From JAXLQL01 sp046331625 (lineage in GTDB: Bacteria > Acidobacteriota > Terriglobia > Bryobacterales > Bryobacteraceae), in assembly GCA_046331625.1 (NCBI GenBank), contig JAXLQL010000004.1, forward strand, positions 186,001-250,000: a stretch of 64,000 bases of DNA. The letters run 5' to 3'. Within the stretch, counting starts at the first letter, position 1; the number at the start of each line of letters is the position of its first letter. Position numbers and translations under genes: made by a program. Below, piece after piece: positions 24,013-33,300 of this stretch. Below the pieces are notes generated by a model. The model did not search any database, was not told where the DNA came from, and saw only the letters and a list, made by a program, of their open reading frames with translations.

Positions 24013-24247
24013 ACTCTTGCGCAGGCTGAAGAAGTTCGGGCTGGCGCAAGTCGGCCGGATGACTCTTGGCAAAGATTCCTCTGTTTACATCGGCAGACCC
24101 GAGGAGGTCTGCTTTCCTTATCAGTTCGCGTGCCATACTCTCTGGGCTCCGCCGGGGGAAGAGGACTTTTGGCTTGATCCTGAGGAAATCGCGGCGCTCC
24201 TGCGGCGATTCAAAATCAGTCAAGATGAGTTCAACGCGACGGCCTGA
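23999..24247 (+). CDS. HicA-like toxin candidate
   Basis: An 82-residue protein whose ATG lies inside the end of the HicB-like gene. It starts LYSELLRRLKKFGLAQVGR, followed by KDSSVYIGRPEEVCFPYQF and ends with LLRRFKISQDEFNAT. HicA toxins are small mRNA interferases with a double-stranded-RNA-binding fold and a catalytic His in GSH; here the equivalent place reads DSSVYI, so the usual His is missing. The closing RRFKISQDEF matches longer HicA-like proteins. Function as a toxin is therefore doubtful. The coupled pair and the antitoxin-like neighbour are the main support. The 3' end overlaps the end of the opposing NACHT gene. Confidence 0.45.
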   Translation: MLYSELLRRLKKFGLAQVGRMTLGKDSSVYIGRPEEVCFPYQFACHTLWAPPGEEDFWLDPEEIAALLRRFKISQDEFNATA

Positions 24248-26927
24248 TTGCCTTCAGCCTTGGCGATGGATCGCTCCGTTCTGGCCAATCGAAATCCGAT
24301 TTCGTTGTACCTGCCAGATGGATGAGCGGCGTATCGGGCGTCGCGCGCGGCGATGGCGGAATTGTAGTTCCACGACGCGCCCCTTACCGCATAGTTGCTT
24401 CCCTGCTTCGTGCTCGTCCACTCCCACACATTCCCGGCCATGTCGTGGCAGCCAATGGCACTCCCGCTGTCGGCGAAGATCCCAACCGGCGTCGGCTCGC
24501 CCACCCACCGCCTGACGTTCACGGGGATTTCGTCCGCATGGTGGAAGCCCCAAAGTAGTTCACGCTCATCGGTGCCTTGTGCGGCGCGTTGCCATTCGCC
24601 GGACGTCGGGAGTCGGCATTGCGTCCACTCGCAGTAGTTACAGGCATCGTCCCAGCTCACGGAGACAACCGGTCGCGAGGGATGGAGGAGTTGCTCGTCC
24701 CACTTTTCCGGGACTGGGCCTCCGGCGTCGACGAACTTGCCATACTCCCAAACAGTGACCGGATACCGGCCCATCAGGAACGGCTTGATCTCGCCGAGCC
24801 CGGGAATCTTGCACCAGTAGTCGGCGTCCTTGGGAAGCCGGATGTAGGGATGGCCGGAGACACCAAGGGCTTCGGCGGCTGCGACGCGGGTTTTGAGGTC
24901 GAGGCCTTTCGCACCGCCGGGCTCGAAGAGGCGCTTCATTTCTTCGAGCATGGCGAGGTAGCGTTGGCAGGTGGCCTGGTAACCGGTCGGCCGGAGGTCT
25001 TGGAGGATGGCGTTGAGGAGAGCCACGCAATGACCGTGATCGGGGAAGGTTGGTCCGGCGTTGCTCGTGATCTGTTCGAAGAGGCCGTCCACCTTTCCTG
25101 AACCTTGCTTTGTCCCGAGGATGCCCGCCAGAAGGAGAATGACTTCGCGCCACTCGGATCGATAGACATGGTCGCGTATGGCCGCGTACTGGTCCGCGTC
25201 TTTCATGCCCGCCAGATCGCGAGCCGCGAGGAACTCCTGGAAGGTGAGGTGCCAGAAGCGAACGTCTGTTCCGCGACTGACGATGATGCCGCTGTCGAGT
25301 TCTTCGGCTTCGAGGAAGGCGAACGCCTCCTTCTTGTCGAGACCCTTCAGCGCTTCCGCGGCTGCACCGCGCTCGATCTGCGTTAGCCGGCCTTTGGGTT
25401 CGTTCTGCATCGCGAGGGCGAGGGTGCCGAGGCGGTCGAGACAGCGCTCGGCGTTCGCGCGTCCGGGGCGCTGCTCGCGGGCTCGGGCCAACCACGTGAG
25501 CACGCAGTCATAGAGTTCGGCTCGTTGTTCCGGCAATCGCCGTTCGTTCCACTGCACCACGGCGAGCGCGGTGAGCATCACGGGATTGCGAGCCATCCGA
25601 CGGATCTCGAGCTTCTCGTCGAGCGCGCGGCGGAGTTCGGCGCGGTGTTCAACGGCCCGAGTTGGGTTCGTTTGATGAAGGCGCTTGGACCAGAGATCCA
25701 GGAAGCGGGTGACGGCTTCGTCGTCCAGGTCTTCGATCCTGACTTCGTCGAAGCCCACCAGTTTCTGGAACGAGGCGGGGCGCGTGGTGACCGCGAAGCG
25801 GCACTCAGGATAAACGTGAACGGCCTCTTCGAGGAGCCGACCGAGCGCGCGGCGGCGGATATCGTTGGCTGCCTCGTCGAGGCCATCTAGGAAGACCATT
25901 GTTCCGTCTCCCCGGAGCTTGCTCTCGATGAATTTGGCGGTGAGACCCCATGGTCCGGAGGCGAGGTAGTGCGCGATCCACTGGGGCGAATGGCGTTGAG
26001 CCGGCGTGCCTGGCGCGGAGGCGTTCTTGTCGATGTGCTGATCGAGATCGGAGACGCGGATGAAGATCGGGAAACCGCGGACTGGCAGGTCGAGTTGTGG
26101 GTCGCCGGAACGGGCGAGCTCGCGCACCATGCGGCGGAGGAAGGTGGTTTTGCCGGAACCGGGGTCGCCTTGGATGACGAGGCGGCGGTGGGTGAGCGCA
26201 TGCTCGAGCGGGACTAGCTTGGACTCGCGGCCCAGGGTCTTGACGGGGACGTAGATCTCTTCGATGGGAACGCTGTGGGCGGCGTTGTCACCCGAGGGGA
26301 TGCCTTGCAGGTCAATGGTCGCGGTGGAGGTGAGGAGATAGGTGAGGTAGCTGTCTTTGGCTTCGAGGTCGGCGGCGACGGCGACGGGGCAGTGGTGTTC
26401 TTGTCCCATTTGGCGAGTGCTTGAAAGACGACCCTGGCCGCGTTGTCCGGCGAGGCGAACGTGGCCATAGTGCGAGTGCCGAGCCAGGTTCGGAAACTCG
26501 CGAGTTGGCGGCGGCGCATTTGGACATCGGCCAAGAGGTCAGGCGTCGCCGAGTCGATGGCTTGGGTGAGCGCGTACTGGTCTTTGAATTTCTCGGGCCA
26601 CTCGTGGTTTTCCGCGAGCGTGAAGGCGAAGATGGGCAGCCCTTTCGCGGCAGCGTGCTGGCATTCGAGCCAGGTGATGCTCTTGTCTTTGGGCTCGGGC
26701 TGGTCGGGCGGAATCCAGCCGTAGCGATGTGCGACGAGGACCACGACGGCTTGGCAACGCTCTACCTCGCGCAGGCACACTTCGAGTGGGGCGCTGTCTT
26801 CGGCGGCGAAGTGCTCCATGGTTACTGGGAAGCAGCCGGCTTCGAGGATGGCGTCGCGGACGGCGAGGCGGTGCTGGACTAGGTCCTGCTTGGTGGCGGA
26901 CAAGAAGACGTGGGGAATGTCTGGCAT
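24220..26927 (-). pseudogene. DUF4062-NACHT-FGE-sulfatase fusion gene with one frameshift
   Basis: The gene starts at the ATG at 26927, 3 bases after AGGAGG. The first frame encodes a DUF4062 domain (VFLSATKQDLVQHR, VVVLVAHRYGWIPPD) to about 26400, then turns Pro/Ser-rich as an out-of-frame tail. From 26409 the -1 frame continues with CPVAVAADLEAKDSYLTYLL, a NACHT ATPase (Walker A GDPGSGKTTF, about 81-90 of that frame; Walker B MVFLDGLDEA, about 171-180), alpha-helical repeats, and a C-terminal FGE-sulfatase domain (FLMGRYPVTVWEYGKF, AGNVWEWTST, RGASWNYNSA). DUF4062 has a TIR-like fold and is a known N-terminal partner of NACHT STAND ATPases in conflict systems. Either two overlapping genes exist or one indel near 26395-26410 has split a single 903-residue protein. 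The latter is favoured because the first frame's tail is not protein-like. Confidence 0.75.
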
Positions 26928-26960
26928 TTTCCTCCTATGGAATTATATTCGGAATTTGTG

Positions 26961-26991
26961 GCGGGACTGAGGTCCCGCGCAGGCTGAAACG
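26961..26991 (+). repeat. Dispersed palindromic repeat, copy 3
   Basis: GCGGGACTGAGGTCCCGCG followed by CAGGCTGAAA, the same unit as copies 1 and 2 with one transition in the stem. It lies between the DUF4062 gene start and the Doc toxin end. About 190 further bases to 27185 show no gene that I can support. Confidence 0.8.
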
Positions 26992-27185
26992 TGCTCCAGA
27001 CGGGTTTCTGCGTTGGATGGAACGGGATCGGTTCGGATTGGGTCGTTCCTGCAAATAGGAAAGGCGGCCGAGACGCAAGGGTCCAAGCCACCTTCAGCTC
27101 CAGTGTTGCATGGGTGGCCAAGGAATTCGGGGGCCCGAGGGCGATTTGTGTTGTAAGGAAAGGAAATATTTTGCGGTACTGGGGA

Positions 27186-27578
27186 CTACGCGCGGGGCCG
27201 GATGTTGGCTTCGATCCAGTGGGCGAGGTCGTCTTCGGACAGTTCGCCGGCGGCGAGGGCGAGGATGGTGGCGACAGCGTCGGTCTGCGGAGCGTAGAGC
27301 TGCCAGCCGTTCAGGTCGAGGAAGACGCCGATGGCGGCGAGGGCTATGCGCTTATTGCCGTCGAGGAATGGATGGTTCTTGGCGAGTCCGAAACCGTAGG
27401 CCGCCGCTAGCTGGACAAGCGTGGGCGATTGCCCGTAAGCATAGATGTTCTGGGGCCGGGCGAGGGCTGACTCGAGCATATTGAGATCGCGGATGCCGAG
27501 AAGCCCTCCGAACTCGGCGATGAGTTGGTGGTGGATCGCCTGGACCTCATGGCCGTTAAGCCATACGACTTGGAGCAT
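27186..27578 (-). CDS. doc: Doc-type (death-on-curing) Fic-family toxin
   Basis: A 130-residue protein with the Fic core HPFLDGNKR (residues 69-77), in which the first His is the catalytic base. IHHQLIAEFGG, GIRDLNMLESALARPQNIY and LAAAYGFGLAKNHPF also match Doc. Doc phosphorylates and inactivates elongation factor Tu; AMPylating relatives exist. The gene begins 6 bases after the end of an AbrB/MazE-type gene on the same strand, the usual antitoxin-toxin order. It contains no inhibitory helix (S/T-x-x-x-E-G/N), as expected for a two-gene module. The motif is fully preserved, so the enzyme is probably active. Confidence 0.88.
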   Translation of the reverse strand: MLQVVWLNGHEVQAIHHQLIAEFGGLLGIRDLNMLESALARPQNIYAYGQSPTLVQLAAAYGFGLAKNHPFLDGNKRIALAAIGVFLDLNGWQLYAPQTDAVATILALAAGELSEDDLAHWIEANIRPRA

Positions 27579-27584
27579 TCATTC

Positions 27585-27812
27585 CTACTCGGCGAGAGCC
27601 TTGAGGGCGTCCTTGTAGTCGCGGCGGACGCGTTCGTAGGCTTCCATGGTTGCCTTGAAATTGGGGTCGTAGGGGGTGATCATGTAGCCACCCTCAGAGG
27701 ACTCAGTGAGGACGATGGAGTCGCCTTTTTGGACCTTGAGGCGCTGGAGGACTTCCTTGGGGAGGATGACTCCGGTGGAGTTGCCGACGGTCGTGATCTT
27801 GAGGGTCACCAT
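27585..27812 (-). CDS. AbrB/MazE-family antitoxin
   Basis: A 75-residue protein from the ATG at 27812. The first 50 residues, MVTLKITTVGNSTGVILPKE then LKVQKGDSIVLTES, form the swapped-hairpin AbrB/SpoVT DNA-binding fold, with the G-N-S-T-G-V-I-L-P hallmark. The C-terminal tail (FKATMEAYERVRRDYKDALK) is a helix of the kind that wraps around Doc. The stop lies 6 bases before the Doc start. Autoregulation is likely: an inverted repeat overlaps the start region. Pairing of Doc with an AbrB-type rather than Phd-type antitoxin is known in many genomes. Confidence 0.85.
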   Translation of the reverse strand: MVTLKITTVGNSTGVILPKEVLQRLKVQKGDSIVLTESSEGGYMITPYDPNFKATMEAYERVRRDYKDALKALAE

Positions 27813-27830
27813 ATAACATATTATATAACG
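27809..27830 (-). promoter_or_regulatory. Putative operator with inverted repeat ahead of the Doc module
   Basis: Just upstream of the antitoxin start lies ATATAACATATTATATAA, an AT-rich inverted repeat (ATATAA with TTATAT, 4-base centre) in an otherwise GC-rich stretch. Its position over the start codon fits a site for the AbrB-type antitoxin and/or a -10 region. No matched -35 is obvious. Confidence 0.45.
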
Positions 27831-28027
27831 ACAGCATGCCGGTGGTCAAGAGCGCTGGCACCCTTGCTTCGCGAGGTAACGAAACCACTTGGGGTTCAAT
27901 CACTTGGCGAGTTTCTCGAGGGCACGGCGATAGAGTTGTGCCCTCTTCGGCTGCTTTCATTTGGGCTTCGAAGCCGGGTGGTGGCCTCTGATATTACACC
28001 ACGGGCGCGGCGATGCAAGCTGTTACG

Positions 28028-28795
28028 TTACACCAGCAGGACCTTGCCCTCCACTCGCAGACACCGTGCGAACTCGTCCCCTTCGAGCGCTTGCTGCAAG
28101 ACTGCGGTGGAGGTGAGCCGCTCGAGGTATGGCAGGCCGTCGTTCCTGAGATCGGCTTGGGCACGGTTCGCGAGGGCTTCGGGGTCGTCGCCGGAGCGGA
28201 AATCGTAACCCTGATGGAACGGATCCTCTGGCGTTGTTAGGGGTAGTTGGATCAAGATGGAATCCGGGCCGGATTCGATTGTTACTCGGACGAAGTATTT
28301 TGCTTCCGTGCGGCTGGTTAGGCCGGTGATGACGCGGATCTCCTGGTGCACGCCACCCACGGTGCGGGACCATCCGTCCGCGGAACGCGAGAATCCGAGG
28401 CCGGCGGCGATGTGGGTAACGCGGGCGTCGATTGCTGCAGCGACGGCTGCGGGATCAAACTCAGCGGGTTCGCCGGCGGGCTTGGGTTCCCAGGATTTGT
28501 GGGCATCGACTTCGCCGAACTTGGCGGCCATCAGCAAGTCACGCCAGTCCACCTTTGCGAGTTCGATGGCGCGTTCGAGGCGGTCCGTGTCGCCATCGCT
28601 CACCTTGAGCGCGGCGAAACGGAAACGCTCGAGCTCGAACATATCGGCATCTTCGAGAGCCGGGAGGTTGTTGCCGCACTGGTTGCGGAGGAGTTCGGCG
28701 GCGTGCTCGCGTTGGCCCGGCGGGAAGAGGATTTCGACGCGGCGGATGGTTTCGGGGCTGAGGTCGGGTCCGCGTTTCTTTCGGAAGAGCCTCAT
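28028..28795 (-). CDS. Hypothetical protein of two domains
   Basis: A 255-residue protein from the ATG at 28795, preceded by few spacer bases. The N-terminal part (RRVEILFPPGQREHAAELL, RNQCGNNLP, FRFAALKVSDGD, DWRDLLMAAKFGEVDAH) is a motif-like block I have seen in many acidobacterial and planctomycete hypotheticals. The C-terminal half carries VTHIAAGLGFSRSADGW and TEAKYFVRVTIESG, somewhat like DUF4304-type proteins, but I cannot assign it. No signal or membrane segment is present, so it is probably cytoplasmic. It is divergent from the TIR-AAA gene by 64 bases and could share a promoter region with it. Confidence 0.65.
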   Translation of the reverse strand: MRLFRKKRGPDLSPETIRRVEILFPPGQREHAAELLRNQCGNNLPALEDADMFELERFRFAALKVSDGDTDRLERAIELAKVDWRDLLMAAKFGEVDAHKSWEPKPAGEPAEFDPAAVAAAIDARVTHIAAGLGFSRSADGWSRTVGGVHQEIRVITGLTSRTEAKYFVRVTIESGPDSILIQLPLTTPEDPFHQGYDFRSGDDPEALANRAQADLRNDGLPYLERLTSTAVLQQALEGDEFARCLRVEGKVLLV

Positions 28796-28859
28796 GGGCG
28801 TCTATCGGCGGAGGGACCAGTTCGGATAAGATGATGGATCAGTTTGTGCGGTCACTGAT

Positions 28860-30389
28860 ATGGCAGACGTGTTCATCAGTTACCGCCACGCCAAACCCGA
28901 CGAGGATTTGGCGAAGGCTCTCCGCGCGTGCCTCGAGCGGCGTGGAGTGGATGTCTTTCTCGACCAGGAGATCTCCTGGGGAGCGAACTGGGAGCGCGAG
29001 ATTGGCGAGCAACTTCGTCAAGCACGCCACTTCGTGGTGCTGCTTTCCGAGCACTCGATCCTGAGCGATGCGGTACGGGAGGAAGTCAATCGCGCCTATG
29101 GGCAGATGAAGGCGGGTCAGACCAGGATCCTGCCGTTGCGGCTCAGCAGCGTGCTCGAACTGCCGTACCATCTTGCGCTCATGTTGAATCCGATCCAGTA
29201 CGCGCGTTGGGATCCAGCAAACGGCACGGATCAGTTGTGCGAGCTGGTGCATGCGGCGATTCTCGGGGCGGAATTGCCGGAGAAGGGCTCCGAGGTTTCG
29301 GCTACGCTGCCGCCGTCGGCTCTCGGGCCCGCGCTCGAAGAGGGCGCGCCGCTGCCGAGTGCGGACTTGCGGCTGATCGAATCGGAGACGGGCACGGTGC
29401 CGCTGGATTCGCCATTTTACGTGGAGACGGCGCTGCAAAAGGATATCGAGGCCGAGCTCGGATTGGGGAAGGGGCGCACGATTATTATCAAGGGTCCGCG
29501 GCAGAGCGGGAAGAGTTCGCAGCTTCTGCGCGCGCACGATTGGGCGACGCGGAATGGCCAGCGGTCATGGCTGTTCTCGTTCCAGAGTCTGGACGAGCGC
29601 ACGTTTCAGGATCTCGACACGCTGTTGCGAGAACTTGCTTTTCGCATGGAAGATGACCTGGGAACATCGCTGCGCGTGGGAGACGTGTGGGACTCGGCCC
29701 GTGGTGCAAAACGGAGTTTCTCGAGATTCGTCGAGCGCGCTGTTCTGAGCGAATTCGCGGGAAGGCAGGTCGCGCTGTGCCTCGATGAAGTCGACTTGGT
29801 TTTTCCGCAGCCTTACTGTTCCGACTTCTTCCAAGTCTTCCGCGACTGGCACAACCGGCGAGCCACGCATCCCTTGCCGTGGCGCAACCTGACGATGATG
29901 ATGGCGCACGCTACCGACGCCTGCCGATGGATACCCGGCGACGTCAGCTCACCTTTCAATGTCCCGAACCTGCGCGGCCTGACTCAAGACTTCGACGCAG
30001 AGCAAGTCGCGAAGCTCAACCAGCTCTATGGCGCGCCGCTCGTGTCCGGCCAAATCCCCCGGCTCATGGCTTTAGTGGCGGGGCAGCCCTTTCTGATTCG
30101 CCAGGCGCTTTATACACTGAAGAAGAGGAACTGCTCGCTCGAGCAACTCGAAACGATGGCGACGCGCCGCGACAGCCCGTTTGCGGATCATCTGGGCGGG
30201 ATCCGTGTCCTGCTCGACGGCGATCCTGACTTGGCGAAAGCCGCCCGCCAGGTTGAGGCTGCCAAAGGCTGCGACAGCGAGTCCGCTTTCCAGCGTCTAC
30301 TCATGGCAGGGTTGGTGGATGGCGAAACGCGGCGGACAGCGGTAATCCGCTGCGACCTGTACCGCCGGTTTCTGCGGGAGCACGCGTGA
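28860..30389 (+). CDS. TIR-domain AAA-like ATPase (STAND-type)
   Basis: A 509-residue protein. Residues 1-140 are a TIR domain (DVFISYRHAKPDEDLAKAL, VDVFLDQEISWG, then LSEHSILSDAVREEV with E75 aligning to the catalytic Glu of TIR NADases). Residues 183-510 form an AAA-like (PF14516-type) ATPase: LDSPFYVE, Walker A GPRQSGKSS (212-220), Walker B VALCLDEVD (304-312), then helices. TIR-STAND proteins in bacteria typically hydrolyse NAD+ on activation and abort growth of infected cells. The start ATG at 28860 fits the domain edge, although no strong Shine-Dalgarno is seen. It overlaps the next gene by 4 bases (GTGA), so the two are translated together. No sensor domain is attached. Confidence 0.82.
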   Translation: MADVFISYRHAKPDEDLAKALRACLERRGVDVFLDQEISWGANWEREIGEQLRQARHFVVLLSEHSILSDAVREEVNRAYGQMKAGQTRILPLRLSSVLELPYHLALMLNPIQYARWDPANGTDQLCELVHAAILGAELPEKGSEVSATLPPSALGPALEEGAPLPSADLRLIESETGTVPLDSPFYVETALQKDIEAELGLGKGRTIIIKGPRQSGKSSQLLRAHDWATRNGQRSWLFSFQSLDERTFQDLDTLLRELAFRMEDDLGTSLRVGDVWDSARGAKRSFSRFVERAVLSEFAGRQVALCLDEVDLVFPQPYCSDFFQVFRDWHNRRATHPLPWRNLTMMMAHATDACRWIPGDVSSPFNVPNLRGLTQDFDAEQVAKLNQLYGAPLVSGQIPRLMALVAGQPFLIRQALYTLKKRNCSLEQLETMATRRDSPFADHLGGIRVLLDGDPDLAKAARQVEAAKGCDSESAFQRLLMAGLVDGETRRTAVIRCDLYRRFLREHA

Positions 30390-33300
30390 GCCAGCAGACG
30401 CGCTCGGCGCGGACTTTCTACGTCGCTGGCGGAACCATGGAGGCGGACGCCGAGAGCTACGTGTTTCGTCCCGCCGATGAGATTCTGCACGACGCAGTTC
30501 TGGCGGGGGAATTCTGTTATGTTCTGACGCCGCGCCAGATGGGCAAGTCTAGCCTGTTGGTGCGGACCCGCGAGCGCCTCATTGCGGGCGGCAGGCGAGT
30601 AGCCTCGTTGGATCTCACGACCGTCGGAGCGCAGCAGGGTTCGAACACGGACGCGGGGCAATGGTATTTCGCGCTTGCGTTGTTGATTCACGAGGAGTTG
30701 GGGCTGAGCTTCCCTCTGCGCCCGTGGTGGAAAGAGCAGGAAGACGTGCCCGCGCTGCTGCGCCTGACGCAATTCTTCAGACGCGCGGCCGAGGATTTGC
30801 CTTGCCGTGCGGCAATCTTCCTCGATGAGATCGAGACCGTGGCCAGACTGCCGTTCTCCGACGATTTCTTCGCCGCCATTCGAGCCTGCTACAACGAACG
30901 AGCTAACAAGCCGGTGCTCAAGAACATCACCTTCGTGTTCGCGGGAGTGACGACGCCGCCGCAGTTGATTCGCGATCCAAAGCGGACGCCGTTCAACATA
31001 GGACGACCGATCGAGTTGGCGGATTTCACGCTGGAACAAGCGATGCCGCTCGCCCGGTTGCTCGATGCGGACCCGGCGCGGCAGCGGGCACTGATCGAGC
31101 GCGTGCTGTATTGGACGGACGGCCATCCGTATCTGACCCAGATGGTGTGCCGGAATCTCGGTTTGGGCAACGGCGGCGGTTTGTCCGAGGTGGATGTGGA
31201 TCGCTGTGTCGAGAAGCTGTTTCTGCTGCCGGGCAAGGAGCAGTCGGAGACGAATCTCAAGGTGACGGGTGACCGGCTGAAATCGGCACGCTCCGGCGCG
31301 AGGCGGCTGTATCAGAAGGTTCTGAGGGGGGCACAGGTTCCTGATCAGCCCGCTGAGCCCTTGTACGCCGAGCTGAAACTGACGGGTGCGGTGAAGGTAG
31401 ACGATCGAGGAACCCTGCGGATCCGGAACCGCGTGTATGAGCGCGTATTCTCGCCGGAGTGGGTGAAGCCGCATTTGAAGCAGCCTGCGTGGAAAACGGC
31501 CTCGGTAGCCGCGTCGGTGTTGCTTGCGCTCGGGGTAGCGGGGTGGTCGCTGAAGTCGAAGGCCGTTGTGGATCGCCAAGCCGCGGCACTTTGGGAGACG
31601 ACTGCCACGCAACAACTGGCGCAGGGAAATCGCGATGCAGCGCTCCTGGCGTGGATCGAGGCTGCACGGGCGGAGGACACTCAGCAGCGAAGGCGAGAGA
31701 TTCAGCATTTGATCGGTCCGGACTATCAGAATCTCGTGACCACGGTGCGCTCCGGGCCTTTCGTGGACGATGTGGCCTTCACGCCTGACGGAAAGTCGAT
31801 CGCGGTTGGGACTTCGTCTTCGCGATTCGGTCTGTGGAGTACGGTGAATGGAAGCTCGTTTCAGAACTGGCCCGAGCATCCCGGTGACGTGAGTAAGATC
31901 GCGGTGAGTTCGCGGGGCAACATGATGGCCACTGCGGGCAGCCGCGGCGAGGCTCGACTCTGGGGACTTTCCGATGGGCGGCCGATCGGCGCTCCCATGC
32001 GTCACCCGGGAATGGTCCGCTCTTTGGCGTTCAACTCCGACGGCAAGATCCTGGCTTCGGGTTGCGACGACGGGGTGGTACGGCTTTGGGATGCCTCGAA
32101 TGGGCGGGCTCTGGGCCGAGAGATGAGGCCGCTCAGTCGCATCGATTCCCTTGCATTCAGTCCAGACGGCAAAACGCTTCTGATAGGAGCGGATCGTGAG
32201 ATCAGGATGTGGCGTGTCGCCGACGGCCTGGCGATGGGGGTGCTGCCTTCGTCCGTCCGAGGCATCAGTGCGCTGGCGTATTCACCCGATGGCTCGGCGG
32301 TTTTAACGGGTGGGAACGGAGCTCAGGTCATTCGCCTTATGAACGGGTTGCCGCAAGCCACGAGTACGGAAGTGTTGACTGGAGTGACTGTGCGAACAGT
32401 CGCTTTTGCGCCCGATGGAAAATCCTTTGTGACGGGCAGCCGGATCGGTCTACAGCGTTGGCGAACCGCCGATGGCACGCCGATTGGCGCTCCGCTGCGC
32501 ATCGAACTCGTTCAGGCGGCCGGATTCAGCCTCGACGGAACTTTGTTGGCGACCGGTGGATTCGACGGAGCTACTCGGATTTGGCGGCTCCACGATTCGC
32601 CGCCGCCCACCATCGACGTCGAGGAACGAAATGAGATTGTGTCGGCTGCGTTCAGCGCCGATGGCCGGATCGTGTTATCGGGGGCTATGGACGGAACGGT
32701 CAAGACTTGGAACATAGCGGAGAGGAAAGCCGAAGGCTCGCCTATCCGTCAGAATGCTCCGGCGCACGCGATTGCCTTCGGGCCCAGTGTCCCCCTGACC
32801 GTGCTCGCCGCAAGCGGAACAACGAAGGTGCAAGAGTGGAGCCTCGCGGAAGGTACTCCGGCGGCTAAGCCGATTCGAACGTCGAGCACGCCCTCGGCGC
32901 TCAGCGTTACCCGAGACGGGACGATCGCAGTGGTCGGAGAGAACGGGACAGTTGACCTTGTTACAGGAAAGTCGCAGATTTCGCTAAAGCCGTTCGGCGA
33001 CAATACACGAGCGGTAGATGCACTGACTCGGCCATTTCGAGCCGCCCTCGCGCCCGACGGGGAAACATTGGCTGTGACCGATCCGAACGGTCAAGTCATC
33101 TTGGGGCGCATATCGATGTTGTCCGGTTTTTCGCCGTTACCCATTTCGCTGTTCCCCACCCTCCGGTTCGAATCCACCAACAGCGGCCGGATTGGCGCGA
33201 TTGGTTTCCGCTTCGACCAGAAATCGTTCCTCGTGTTCAACGACAAGTTAGTTTACCGGTACGTCTTCGACGGCAAGTCGGCGCGGGCCGATAGTGTACA

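Noticed and set aside
30188..32005. 605-residue open frame on the minus strand across the TIR and ATPase-WD40 genes
   Set aside because: The opposite strand carries Walker and WD40 motifs; the antisense translation has no recognisable features.
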